Below, piece by piece: positions 36,272 to 49,500 of a stretch of DNA of 64,000 nt. Each line of letters opens with the position of its first letter. Position 1 is the stretch's first letter. Source of the DNA: Archilochus colubris (Eukaryota; Chordata; Aves; Apodiformes; Trochilidae); assembly GCA_023079485.1 (NCBI GenBank), contig CM041089.1, positions 14,027,001-14,091,000 of the forward strand, in the 5' to 3' direction. The notes under the pieces were generated by a model. It did not search any database, was not told the origin of the DNA, and was given only the letters and a program-made list of their open reading frames with translations. A program made the translations under genes and the position numbers.

Positions 36272-39200
36272 GTGTAAAATCCAGTTTCACTTAGAAGCAG
36301 TGATTGATGGGTGTTGTTTGAGCAGATCTGAATGGACTTGGCCATGTTTGCTCTTGCTTTTTGAAGTGGGGAATCATTCTGTGTGTTTATGGGGCTGGTG
36401 CTGAGATGCACCAGAGGCTGCTGAGTTAGGAGACCTGCCTGATTTTGCTGAGACTGAGGTAGAAATATTACCTGCCAGCATCTCTTTGACAGTGTTAAGT
36501 CAGATTTACTCTAATGTGCTAACCTGTAGTGTGCTGATCATATTTCTTGCACTGCAAAGTTTCTTTTTATAAAAAGATCTTTTTTGAAGATCATCTTAAC
36601 TTGGGTGATATCCCTTTGTTTACTTGTTGCTGTGCTTATTGACAATGAAAAAGCAAATGCTATTTGTTTGTCTTCTCCTGCCCTTTAGCTTTTGGATAGT
36701 CACTATAAATATTTGCACACTGGTAAGGTGTCAAATAACAAATATTGTTGATTGCACATCTATTTTCTCTTTTTCTCCTAATGGCTTAAGTTTAAAAAGG
36801 GGTGTACATCCAAACCTTCATTTCACAAGATATGGCCTCAGTCCACCAGAACAAGTGTGCAGCTTCAACCTTGGCATTTCTGATGCCCCTGGGCAGTGAG
36901 ACACATGGTGCCTCCTCAGTCTCTCCTGTATGGGTGGCAGGTGTCAAGGCCCTGCAGGGTACACCTGTATCACTGCAGGTTCAGAAACTTGACAACTGTC
37001 TGAAGATGACTTAAAATTAAGCACTGATCTCTCCAACTCCTGCATAGTGACCATCCCAAATTCCTGGTAATGTAAACTGAGCAGCATGCACAAGAGGTTA
37101 TTTACTGAAATAAATAAGTAGCACAAAGTAAAATGCTTTAAATGCTAAATATTTTTTATCTCCTCATCATTACTGCTGTGTGGCATGTTTTCCTGGGACA
37201 TTTCAAGTGCCAAAGGAACATGACTGTATCATACAATTAGAAATCTGGCAGGGGTGGAAGCTTTGAAAACTCATTTTTTGAAGCCATCATCTCAATCAGT
37301 GCCTGTGCTTTTGAGAAGCACTTGCTCAGCCTTCTTGAAGTTTGTTTTTAACTTGTCACTTTGGTGTTTCAGTTGAGAATTCCAATAGTTTGACATCTCC
37401 CTTCTTCTGCCTCATGCTGCCCTGGGCCCTTCTGAAAATGCTCATGGAGTTCTGCTCTGCTTGGAGATGGGTTGGTGGTTTTGTTGGTTTTTTTCACTGC
37501 ATTAATCTCAGGACAGTGTGTACATGAAGGTGATTATATATAATGAAAGGCAGAAGTAACTGCCTTGAAACAAATTCAGATTAAGCAGGGACTCAGGAAT
37601 ATCTTAATGGTTGATGAATGTTCAACTGACTGATAAAATATTGTTGGCCCCAAGATCAGTTTCCTCTGTTCCAAGCCACTGCTTTAAATTAATGACTCTT
37701 GATTTTCAGCCAAGCACTGAAATTGAAAAATAATTTTTTTCTTGTGTGCTTCTGTCTTGCACTGATGTAAAATAAACACAGGAGAAAAAGTAGTATTTTA
37801 TGTTTATTTTGCCCCAAAAATTAGAAATTGGAAGAGCACAATAAGTCTGCTTCCCAAAGCTTTTATATAAAGTATTGTGCCAACTGCAGGAAAAATAATG
37901 TTGAAGGAGGTGGGAAACAGTTCACGAGAGTCTGTTGAAATAGCTCATCTGGCAGACAGAAGTAGTATGAACACACAAATACCTTATCTGAGGAGAAGCA
38001 GCTGCCTGAACTGCTTTACAGTCCTCCCAAATTACCACAGTTTTTATCATAAAAAAGGGAACATCTAAGGGTAGCAATCAAAGCTGTTATCCTTGGAAAG
38101 CAGAGCAGAGGAGTAGGATTACTGCAGTGGATGCAGGGACAACATTTCAGTAGTGGATTTGGATGCAGAACATCCAAATCTGAGGACACTGTGAGTGCTG
38201 GGTTGTAGAGAGGGAGAACACCCCCTCAGCACAAGCAAAACGTGGCAAATATCCTTCTCATTCCCAAACAGCACAAGTTTCCTCTAGAAAATTCTTTCTC
38301 TCAAGTCTCCCACTCTACCCCCTTGCATCTCATGCCATTACTGCTTGGGGACACAGCCAAAGGATCAGGATAGATTCTAGCTTGCTGCCTCTTCCCCACA
38401 CCCAGCAGAGCCAGAGGAGGCTGCTGGCTGCTTGGGACTGCTCCTGCCCTACACCTTGGAGGTTCCTTAGGGCAGGTTCTGGTTGCTTCCCAGTGCTGCT
38501 CAGAAAGGCTCCTCCTGACTTCATGTTGGTTCTACTGTAGAACCTCTGGAAGGGGATATGGAGCTGTCAAAAGCTGGAGGAGGAGAATAAGGTCTTGAAA
38601 GCAAGCAGGAGGGTTGCTGTCTCACTGTCACTGTCTGGTGAGAGGAACTTAACCACGTGCAGCAATTCCACTCCATCATCCCAATTATTTATGTATCATG
38701 GGCAATCCTGCTACTTGTCCACCTTACATGAGCAGGCAACAGGATTTTTGCCAAATAGAGGGAGGTGGAAATACAGTGCAAAATATTCAACCACTTCTAA
38801 AATTGCAATTTTGAATCTTTGGAATTAACCTTCAGAAATGTCATTTTTCAAAGCAGAGATTGTGGGTATTATTTCTGTAACTGTTGTCTTCTGTCCTTTG
38901 CCTGACTGTTCTGGTAGGATTTGTCCCACAGCACAAGATTGATGATCTTGCATGTGCTTTCCTTGGGATTTTTTTGCATGTATGAGGAGAGAAAAGCAGT
39001 TTAGGCATTTTTATAATCATTAACAATGTAATCATAAAGATTTAAACTGTAAGCCTTATATGGGAAAAGTATTATAAAAGTAATGCTTCTAAATAGATTT
39101 CATTAAAACTGGCACTGTGAGGCATTGTTTTGGTTTTAAAAGAGCTGTTCCCAGACAGGGGTTTGGAACCAGACCTTTTTCATGGTGAATGCTGCAGATG

Positions 39201-41468
39201 AGTTACAGCAAACAAGTATTTCACATTAAATATTAAAACGCTTTTTTGGGTCATGGTTGATTGGCCAGTTACTCAGATCAGTGGAGCTTATAGTGTAGAC
39301 TGATCATGTAGTTCAGCAACTGTGGAGTACTTTATGCCAGGTGATATTTTATTTTAGTTGGCAAAAATCCTTGTTTTTTGTGTGGAAAGAGTGGTTAAAA
39401 AAAAAGAAATCTTGGGCTGTGACATAAAGATGCTGATTTTAATACATACTCTTAAAACTGGCCTGATCAGTTAGTCTCCAACTTTTATTTAAATGTATTT
39501 TAATTTAGAAATATTTAAATCAAAGCATAACCTATAGGAATATATGTTCACCTTCACAACAGCCACGTGCAGCTAACAGGAACTCTTCAAATATTTTTAT
39601 TAGTTTCCATTAGAAGCAAAGATTTAATTTGGAGCTGCAGAATGTGCTGCTGCACAGCTTACATCTCAGAGTATTCTTCTCTCCCTCTTCCTTGTGTTTT
39701 ATAGAAATAAAATGAGTAATACAAAGAAGTGAGTATACACTCATTTACTAAATATGTCTCAGCTCTTGGTATTAAACAGTGTTTCAGCAGAGACTGAAGG
39801 CAGCTGTTCTTGCTTTTATAAGCATTTCTATAATCTCAGGTGGTGATAAACTCAGGATTTGAGTATTACAAAGATGTTGTTCCATGAACAACCTGGGGCC
39901 AGAACAGGGAACAACAAAACACTTCAGACTTTGCTTGTTTAATTATTTTTGGCACCTTTTATGTCACAACCCCTCCAAGTAAACTACTTTGTGGAGTGCG
40001 TAGTGTGGTCAGGGCTTATGATGAAGGTAGTTTATATGCAGGGTCAGAAGGCTTCCCTAAGATTAGCCATATAATTTATCTGTTGTATACCAGAACTAAT
40101 AACATCCCAATTTACAGCTAATTAATAATAATTAAGACCAGAAAATTAATTTTCAACTTCTGTACCAGTTACTGCAAATTGCAGATGTTGTGATATGTTG
40201 TTTCTGCTTCTTCCCCCTGAGGACTTGAGCTTTTTAATGGGATAGTTCTGTGAAAGTTTAGTGAACATATGTATTAAATATAGACATTTAAAAAGCCTTT
40301 TTCAAGTGTTCTGATTAAATAGGAGCTTGGTTTCTTCCTGTACCTGCTGTCAAACTCTGCCTAGGATGAAGCTGTAAACTGAGGTCTCTTTCCTCATGGC
40401 TGTATTAAGGAGACTCCTGCTTATGGCATGCTCTAAAGTTAAGAAATAAGACATTATTAACTGCTTTGGCTTAATTTTTTACTCTTCCATTTCAAAAGCT
40501 CCAGCCTGCCAACAGTGCCACAGGAACTATCACTTCAGCATCATTTTGCTGCTAACTCAGCTAAATGGGAGTTCTTGAACTTATTTTCTGTTGCAGAGAA
40601 CAACAGCCCTGCTGATGGATGCATTGGCAGGAAGGATCCTAATGCTGAATATTAGGGAGCTGACAGCACCACGGTGACTTCATGTGCATGGCAGGTTTTA
40701 TTGGCTTGGGAGCTTTATTTTGTGGCAATCATGCAGCTCCATTACCCAGAGGTTTGAACCTATTCTTTTCAAACACAAGTCTTTGCTTTGCCAGTCAGTT
40801 TTAATTAAGAGTGTATTCTTGATCCAGGAAGACAGCACTTTTCTGAGGAGAGTTTAATTTTTTCATTATAATTTGATTTCATGGAGCTTGTTAGAGGATT
40901 TTTGTAATGTGTGATGGCTTATAGAGCACTCTGAAGAGGAAATAGATTTAATACATATTTAAATATTTTTATGGGGTTAACTACTGCCTTTTGAAGTCTC
41001 ACCACACTGAAGAGAATTAAAAAAAAATCTTTCCAGCTCTAAAAGATTGCTTAGTCTGGTCTTAAAAAGCACAGATTAATGTAGCTACTCAGGAACTGAA
41101 ATGAATTAGATCCTTTGTAGGTTCATTCCAATTTGTCACTAAAATAATTTGATTTCTCAGTGGTTGGAATATGGCTTTTTGAAAGAGATTGTTTTTCTTC
41201 CAGTTTAGAACTCTAATACTAAGCAGTTGGGAATTTTTAGGCTTTTTGTGAATGTGGGTAACAGCAAACTTTGTGTGCAGCCAAGTGGGGGAAGAGCACT
41301 TTAGAGGAGGCTCTGTTCTATCTGAGCTTCCACTGTGCCAGGGGAGAAGGAGGCTTTGGAGTTACCCAGGCATCTTCTCTGCAAATTGCATTTTCCAGAA
41401 AGTGAACCATGTTGCTGAAGGAGCCTTTCCCTTTTATTTGTGCTGCTTTGACTGACCATTCATTAGCC
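36272..41468. other. Non-coding AT-rich stretch
   Basis: No gene or transposon recognised. A perfect 10-bp inverted repeat with a 5-base loop lies at 38156-38180. Parts such as 39480-39600 and 40860-41000 are very AT-rich. Frames are short. Confidence 0.55.
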
Positions 41469-42124
41469 AACAGTGTGCCCAGGTAGCCAAGAAGGCCAAT
41501 GGCATCCTGGCCTGGATCAGGAACAGCGTGGCCAGCAGGTCCAGGGAAGGGATTCTGCCCCTGTGCTCAGCTCTGGTGAGGCCACAGCTTGAGTCCTGTG
41601 TCCAGTTCTGGGCCCCTCAGCTCAGGAAGGAGATTGAGGTGCTGGAGCAGGTCCAGAGAAGAGCAAGGAGGCTGTGAAGGGATCCAGCAGAATTCCTGTG
41701 AGGAAGGGCTGAGGGAGCTGGGGGTGTTGAGGCTGGAGAAGAGGAGGCTCAGGGGAGACCTCATCACTCTCTACAACTCCCTGAAAGGAGGTTGGAGCCA
41801 GGGGGGGGTTGGGCTCTGCTCCCAGGCAACTCTCATCATACAAGCATCAAGTAGCTCATACAGAGGTAGTTTTCAAGGGTCTCAAGTTGTGCCAGGGGAG
41901 GTTTAGGCTGGAGGTTAGAAAGAATTTCTTTCTGGAGAGGGTGATCAGGCATTGGAATGGGCTGCCCAGGGAAGTAGTGGATTCTCCGTGTCTGGAGATA
42001 TTTAAAAAGAGCCTGGATGTGGCACTCAGTGCCATGGGCTGGGAACTGCAGCAGTAGTGGATCAAGGGTTGGACTTGATGATCTCTGAGGTCCCTTCCAA
42101 CCCAGCCAACTCTATGATTCTGTG
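41469..42124 (+). mobile_element. CR1 LINE 3' tail, young subfamily (copy B) with foreign 30-bp filler
   Basis: This is the longest CR1 tail in the window. It starts at CAACAGTGTGCCCAGG and runs through GCCAAGAAGGCCAATGGCAT, GTCCAGTTCTGGGCCCCTCA, GGCTGGAGAAGAGGAGGCTC and TCCCTGAAAGGAGGTTGGAG to the shared 3' block, ending in CTCTATGATTCTGTG. Compared with copies A and D it carries a replacement between GGCAACTCTCA and GGGTCTCAAG. There, 30 bases (41847-41876) are identical to unique DNA at 43521-43550. The replacement shifts the ORF2 tail frame: one frame is lost after the filler and another opens at 41809. Immobile remnant. Confidence 0.95.
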
Positions 42125-43520
42125 TCAGGAGAGATTTCTTTTTGTTCTAGAGAATGGCCTAGAAAAAACTGTGGGTTTCTGAAGTCTCTTTCTAAGTCTG
42201 TAACACCTCTCTCATGGCAGAATATTCTGCATTTACTTTGTTTGCCTCCTTTCATCTGACAGAAGGGACTGGGCAGATCTGTGTATGGGTTGATTGCTGT
42301 TTCAAAAAAAGTTTCTTGATTGGAAAATTACTTTTTTATAGCTTTCTTGTAGCCGTTTCCAGGGGTATGAAATGCCTTCTGGGGAACTCTGGAAACCAAT
42401 GCTCAGGTCTTCCTCAGGTGACTTGGAAGCAGTGCAGGAAGAGCTGTTAGTTAGGTGCTGGATGCTGTCCCTTAATGACAGAGGAGGTTGCCTGTGCTGG
42501 GAGGGGTTTGTTTCTTGCAGAGCTTGCCTGCCCTGAATTTCTGACTGCTCCCCTTCCTAGCATGGGAGAAAACCACCTGGGGTGGCCTTGCAACTCTGCT
42601 TGCAAGTGAACCCCAGGGCTCAGGAGACAGAGAAGAAAAGGTAGAGAGCAAGTCAGGAGAGAGAGGCTCTTGTATCTGGACAAGGAGCTGGAAAACTAAC
42701 CGGGTCTTCTGTTCTTGCTTGGAGACTCCTGGACTGAATGAGTGGAAAGCTGAGGATTTTGGCATTGGGGAAGGGAGGGGGACTGACAGAGGGGACAGAG
42801 CTGGAAGTCATGGTATGTATACAATGGAGAAATCTGTGATGTGGGTGTCTTATGCAAATTTAGGATGGAGGCACATGCTACAGAAAAGAAAAATGGGACT
42901 TAAACCGTTTTGAGAGCTACTGATTTAATAGCACTTCATGAACATCAGTTGTTCTTAACATAGGCAGCATAAACTCTGAAAGAACTGGATACTGAGCCCA
43001 TTCCCATTTTTTTGTTTTCTGCCAGATAACTAATTTGGGATCTAAATGAGATGAAAGTTGAAGTTGTTACTAAATTGTGCACTCCCTGTGTGCTGAAAAG
43101 CTGTCTTAAAGCTCTGAACTTAGCATGAATTTAAAGTGTGCTACAAAGATTAATCTCATGCAAAAATGTGCATTCTAGAAGTAAGCTAGGACACCCCATA
43201 GAAAAACAGAAGGTAAACTATATATAAGTTCTTGGTACCCACTCAGGGTAGACAGTTGTGCTTGTATTCATTCAATGTCTTCTGTATCATCCAGAGCTCC
43301 TCTCAGGGTTCAGCTTGTTGAATTTTTTCCTAAGTTAGGCTTTTTGTGTTGTTTGTTCCCATGAACAATAGCTAGAAAGGCCTTCTACAGTACTTAGATA
43401 AATAGGGTCAGGATTTCTGATGCAGGTGGTCACAGAAGCACTCTGGCTTGCTAAAAAACCCAACAACACAACAGTCAGCTGAATACTTAACTTTTAGGTT
43501 TAGCAAGTTTTAGGATATTT
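42125..43520. other. Non-coding stretch, nothing firm
   Basis: A GC-richer patch at about 42470-42700 has an acceptor-like TTTGTTTCTTGCAG (ending 42520) and overlapping short frames on both strands, but no exon I can support. The rest is AT-rich and unremarkable. Confidence 0.45.
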
Positions 43521-43550
43521 TCAAGTAGCTCATACAGAGGTAGTTTTCAA
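43521..43550 (+). repeat. Unique 30-bp source copied into CR1 copy B
   Basis: Identical over 30 bases, same strand, to 41847-41876. Bases on both sides differ, so the match is exactly bounded. TTTTCAA occurs at both ends of the source (43518-43524 and 43544-43550). Other CR1 copies in the window lack this sequence, so this site is the likely donor. Confidence 0.9.
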
Positions 43551-46500
43551 ACTCAGCATATTTTTTAGTGGGAAGCCTTTTTTCATGTTAAAGCCATTCA
43601 GGTTAATTCTTGCCCTGTTACTGGTTTTTAGTACATGTTCATGGAATACATATGATGCACAAGATCTGTCCTTCCAGATATACAGACTACAATTAGGAAG
43701 TGAGTGATATTCCTAGAAAACCAACATACTTTTCTTCCTAAAATATATTTCCCCCTGAGCTGAAGACAATATTGCAGCTACTTTATGGCTTCTGCAGTGA
43801 AGAGGTAGAACTTTTCCTGTGCTCTTGGGAGCTGTATTCTGCACTTGAAACACTATAGCTTCATTTATAGAATTGGGGTAAAAACATCCAGCCCCTTTAT
43901 AAGGAGCTTAAGAACTAATTAATTAGCACTGTTATTTAAAAAGCCAAATTTCTTTACATTTGTTGCCTTAATGTGAAGGTAAATTAAGGCTGTAAACTGT
44001 GCTTTACACTTCTGGGTAAGTCTGCATTAAATATAAATACATTTGAAAACAGCATCACCAGGGTGAGTAAACATTAGTAAGCCCAGCCATCCTGTCTCTT
44101 ACCTTACAATAATTACTGGTCTGCATTTAAAGAACAAGTCTTAATGTTGCCAAACACCACCTTTTTCCTGCCTGGTCTGTATGTGGGAGAGTCTGTATAA
44201 GAATCTATTTCCTGTTTCCCAGACAAGGGAGGAGAAAAATGTGTTTTCTCCTTGTTCTGGAAAACAAAAGCCAGGCAGTGACTGCACACCCACCTCAGCC
44301 ACCAGCCTCAACGAAGGTTACAGGGAATTCTGCACTCCAGCCCTTGGGAAATGGGATGCTGCTACTGCAGTCTGCCCCACTGGGGCTCACCCTCAAAGTT
44401 TGGTGAGACAGAAACTGGCTGAAAAGTGATAAAAAGAATCCTTCTCTTGCTGGATTTCTTGCCAACCCCCTTGTTTTCTGTTTTATGAGTTAATTTTTGG
44501 CATAGATTATTAAGTTTGGAAGAATAGCCTATGTAAGGAACAGAGGATATAGAGGCAGGGAGGGAACATGTGCTTAAGCCACTTGAAAATTAATTGCAGC
44601 TCTTTCTAAGTGCAATTTTAATTGCTTTGTAACATCAGTAAAGATGTATAGGGTAAGAATGGAATGATTTTTCTTTTACTAAGAGGGATATCAGTGTAAT
44701 GTGGCAGCTGCTTCTCCAAGACCAAGTGTGTTCATTTAGTTTTTGACAGCTGTTCCAATCCAGCCCCACACTATGTGAACAAGACTAGCTTCAGACTTTT
44801 CCCACCTTAAATTCTGAACATTATTCCTGTTTGTGCATTCTGCTCTTGACTAGTCCAAACTGGGACAGCTGGGTTTTAAAGTCAACTCCAGTGCTATAGA
44901 TTACAAAAATAAATTTTACTTTCAGAGAAGTGGCTTCAAAACAAGTTGGAGCTCATCTCTCCTCTTTCTGCTCTCTTTTTAAGGCAAAAAGCCCTTTTTC
45001 TGTTCTCTTTGGGAGGAATTTTGCTCTCAATAATGCAATATGTAATCAATAGTGGAATTGCAGTCCTCAAGTACAGGACAAGTCATATAACAAATGTCCC
45101 TGTGTTAGATATATGAATAACAACACTCCTAAAAGTGGTTCAAGAACTGAAAGCAAAGGTTTGGTCTTTGCAGAAAGTGGTTATAGAATTATCAGCTCCC
45201 TTTTCTCTTTTATGCTCTGCACAGGCATTTTGTTGTGTGTGAGTTGGCTGCTTTTGCTCAGTCCATACACTGATTTACAGGGTTTCTGAAGGGCATTTGG
45301 TGGGAGGGAGAGAGCATCTTTCTGTTGCAGAGAAATTTAGTGAGCTGAATAAATAATTCAAGCTCTTGGTATTTTGCAGGTATTGAAAGGTAGATGAAGG
45401 TTTTCAACTTCATTGCTATGGAACTGTGAATAAGAAACAAAAAGTGTGAATTTATAAGCACATACTGGAATACAACAGTGCAATTCCAAAACAGATCCAT
45501 CTCTGAAGATGAAAAAAAAATATTTATAAACAAAGTGTTTCTTTCAGAGCATGCTTCACCCCTCAGCATGAGGAGAGCTAATTCCATCTTTGCCCCAAAT
45601 ACATTCTTTAAGCTTCACACATACCTCAAGATTCAGACATAATGCTCAGGGCTGGTTTTCTTTATAGCTTGGTGAGACTCCTCAAAGGGTGGTCAGAAAG
45701 CTAAAAGTCTGGGAGGAGATGATTGTATTTTGGTAATTTATGACCGTGGTCCTTGAGCTGTTTTCTGCTATGTGAGTGTGCATTGACCATCTCCTTGATT
45801 GCCCCTCTCCAGTATCAAGTCTGAGTGGCTTTCTGTGTTCTGGAGCACTTCTGGCTTCCTCCTACAGTGGAATTGATCACCACATCTTGGCAGTGTGGAA
45901 CAGCAGAGCAAGAGCAGGTTTTTTTTGTCTGGAGCCTTGTCACTCCCATGGATGGAACCAGTGCAGTTACAGACTGGGCAGTGTTCTTTGCAAGCAGAGG
46001 TTGGAGCTCTCAGCAGAAGCACTGCTGAACAGGACATCAAAGCCACTGGAGTGACAAACCTCCCATCAGAGGCACTTCCTAGCCCTAGCTGGGGATTTGC
46101 TGTTTCTCTTCCACATCCAGTGAATCCGAAATGGCTCCATGAAGAGCTGTGTCACAGCATTAAACCAGCAAAAAATGGAAATGCACCATTTCCAGTTGGT
46201 TTGGGCAGGGTGGAAAAAAATAGCAACAATTCTCTGTGAAGAGCCTGACTGATAGAGTGGCTTTGTGGTGTCACCAGAAGATTTTCAGAGGCTTTCAGAG
46301 GCATTTTCTGTTGGTAAAATACTGAAGAAGGAAAGTTGTGGAGTTATCTTGTGTCAGTGGGGTTTGCTTTCTCCGGATCCATTCAGCCAAGTGTTGAACA
46401 ACATTGCAGTTTTGGGTTATCTCATGTTTGCATTCTCACAGAGCAGATGTTTGCTGCCTGCCTGGAAATGGGAGGCTGGCTGAGAACTTGCACAAGTACA

Positions 46501-49500
46501 ACAGGTGCCAAGCTGCTGATCTGTTTCTCATTGCCAGTCTTAAGCAACAATCTGCTAATAAAGGTTGTGGCAGAAAACCAGCTGTGTACAGCACAGAACC
46601 CCAGTCTGGCTTCTTTTGTTGCAGGGTGGGAGAGCTTACAGGTTTGGTTGGAAGTTGATTATCTGGAATAAGAGCTGAGGCAGTAAATGAAGCCCCAAAG
46701 AGGTTAAGCTGCAGCTTTCACTTTGAGTAGAGGTGTAACATGTGGAAGGGAGGAAATGGTGGCAATTTCTGGTTTGCATATTGACAATCTGCTGACCCTG
46801 AGGTTTCTCATCCATCAGGCAACCCAACAATCCTTGAAGGATACAGGGTGGGTGATGTTTTTCAATGAGTTCAAGTATGGATTGATACTTTTTTTTTTCT
46901 GAGTTCTGTAGGTTAAAAGTAGCATTGTTAAAGTGAGGCAAAGGGCAGTATTGAGCAGATTGGGAGGCACAACTGATTTGGGTTCTTTCATTGCTGCTCT
47001 CGATACATTCCTTGTAAAGGATGGGAGGAAGCATTTGCTTTTTTTCCTGAGTGTAAGGAGGAGAATGAGAAAGGTGCTGGAGACAGCAGGCAGGAAAATG
47101 GAACTGAGTGGCTTTCCACACAAATGGTTGGATTAGCAGTTGGTAACATGGATTCAGTCAGGTTTTGGGCTGTATCACCTTCCCTGTTCCTTTTTACACA
47201 GTCAGATAACTCAGTGGTGAGGACCTAATATTACATGGAGGGGGACATTTTTGCCATGTGCTGTCCATTTGTTCCTTACAACCTACTTTTGAATTTCTCA
47301 TCCTGTGGCTTTTTTTCTCCCCCTCATGATTGCAAGTGAGAAAGCAAGGAAAATGGATTACAAGAAAAACAAGCTTTTTTTTTTTTTTTGCCTCTTTGAG
47401 GTTTTAAATCAAAGGTAGCACAGCCTGTGTGGGATGAAATGATCATAATTGGTACAAAGCTGATTAAATATTTATAAAACAAAGGCTATACTATATTTAT
47501 AGTACTTCTGTCTGAAGAATGTAAATAAACTAATGATTTTGTAGATTATTTTTCTGTCCTTTCTCAAATAATGAGTACTAGTATTCTTTCAGTTGTCTTA
47601 AGATGCAAATATTCCCTGAATTTCTACATATTAGAAACTTAAATTATTTAAACTTGCAACATTACTTAATTAAAAATGGTCCTTTAATCTGTGGGGGAAT
47701 GAAGATTCAGCTAAAATTCTGTGCACTTGTTCATCTCTATTAAGATTTTAAGAGCATCTTCAGATCTTTTGATCAGTGCTGCTTACATTGTCTTGAAGTT
47801 GGTCCTTGGATCCCTTCTAAATCAGAAAGGCAGAAAAGACACATGATATTTAAAAACCAGAAAAAAATTAATCTCAATAGCGAGACATAAGGAGATTTTT
47901 TTTTCTCAGAAGGTTGAGGTGAATTTAATATTTAAGTAATGAAGTTCAGAAAAAAATAGGGGGGGGGGAGAGGAGAAAGCTATAATTTGAAAGAGAAAGG
48001 GTATCAGAACTGGAAACATAACTGGATGGTAAGGCCAGGAGGTTTTAGCAGTGGATGTGATTGGCCACTGAAACAAATTGCTGAGCAAAAGAACTGATTT
48101 GTTTGTCTTGTCAGGTACACAAGTCACAACCAGATGCCTTTCTGGAAGGTGTGCTTTGGGCTAAATCAGCTTTGGCTTGGCTCCAGGGGTAACTAGATAG
48201 AAGGCAGACAACTCAAAGCTGGCTCTGACCACGGAATCTCCCTCTCTGGTTCTCTGGAAGGTGCTGGCATAGAGCACACCTGAGCATCTCTGGTTTGGGA
48301 GCTCATTCTTTGGCTTGCAGCTCATTGCCCTGGTTCCCCCAGGGAGAGGTGCTCTGCCTTGCCTGCTGCCTCCTCTCTCATCCCCTGCTTGTTCAGTGCC
48401 TTTGATTTGTGCAATCCCAGCCCCTCAGGCTCCTCAGGGAGGTGGTGGGGAGGTCCTGTGCTGTGGGAGCCTGGTGTGTGCCTCTGGAGGGAAGAGCTGA
48501 ATCACCCCCAGGAAAAGTTGGGTGTTACCTGCCTGGGTTTTGTCTCTGCTCCAAATGTCTTCTGGCGTTGTTGGTCGGAGGATGAATGAGGTTTTTTGAG
48601 TGTACACCTGCACTGGAAGAAAGTCAAGTGTAGTTATAGGCAGAATGTGTTTTTTACCAGTATATCTTGTTTTCCTTGGGCAGCTCAGAGCCATGGGTGG
48701 CTTCTAAACTGTGTGTGCAGAACACAGGTTCTGTAGGAAGTGGTGTGTCTGCAGCAGGAGCTCTTCTTTGCTAGTATGCTGCATTTGTGGGGACAAAATA
48801 GCTTCCCAAATAAAAAAAAGCACCCATTTTCTTTGTGAAATAACTCAAATATGTAAGCTACCAAAGCCATAGTGGAGACAGAAGCATTTGGTTTATTTAC
48901 AAGGTTAAGACAGATGAAGGCTACCCCAGGAAAGGGTGTGCAGTGCTGGTTGTACCCACCTTGGCAGATCTTGTCTGTGCAAAACTTAAGCTGTCTTTAA
49001 GTATTGTGTATTTTGTCCTTAAAACTGCTGGTAAACCATTAGTGGTAAAGACAAAGCAATAATCCTAAAAGGCAAAAGGTAAGGGGAGCTGTAAATTGCC
49101 TCCGTGTTGCTAAGAGCTGAATCCAGGCTGATTTATTCCTTCTCCAAGTGGCTGTTGGACAGGTGAAGTTTTATCTGAGGAGGTTTATTTCCTGAACAAC
49201 TTACAGAATCCACGAGCTGCAAACCAGGGTTTCTTGTGCCTTTTCTTTTGGTGTGGGAAGTAAAAGTCTGGTTTTAGTGCTCCAACCTACCTTGGACCTT
49301 CCCTCCTCCATTAGGACTTGATGGGCTGCAATGGGTTTCAGAGACTGTCAAGGCCTCACATCTCAGGGAGGTTATTTCTGTGTCTTTTCTGTGGTTTGGT
49401 ATGTACCCAAATTGTGATGGATATAGACTTCATTTAGGTGGATTTTAACTTGTTTGTTTATAAATTGGGTGGTGGGGAAAAGCAAGCAGGGAAATAGATG

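Noticed and set aside
42470..42700. GC-richer patch with a TTGCAG acceptor as a coding exon
   Set aside because: Frames on both strands are open for similar lengths with no protein signature and no clear donor. Cannot be supported.
46636..47121. 161-codon minus-strand frame
   Set aside because: No recognisable domain or splice context. One frame of this length is about what chance gives in 64 kb at this composition. Another shifted frame overlaps it on the same strand.
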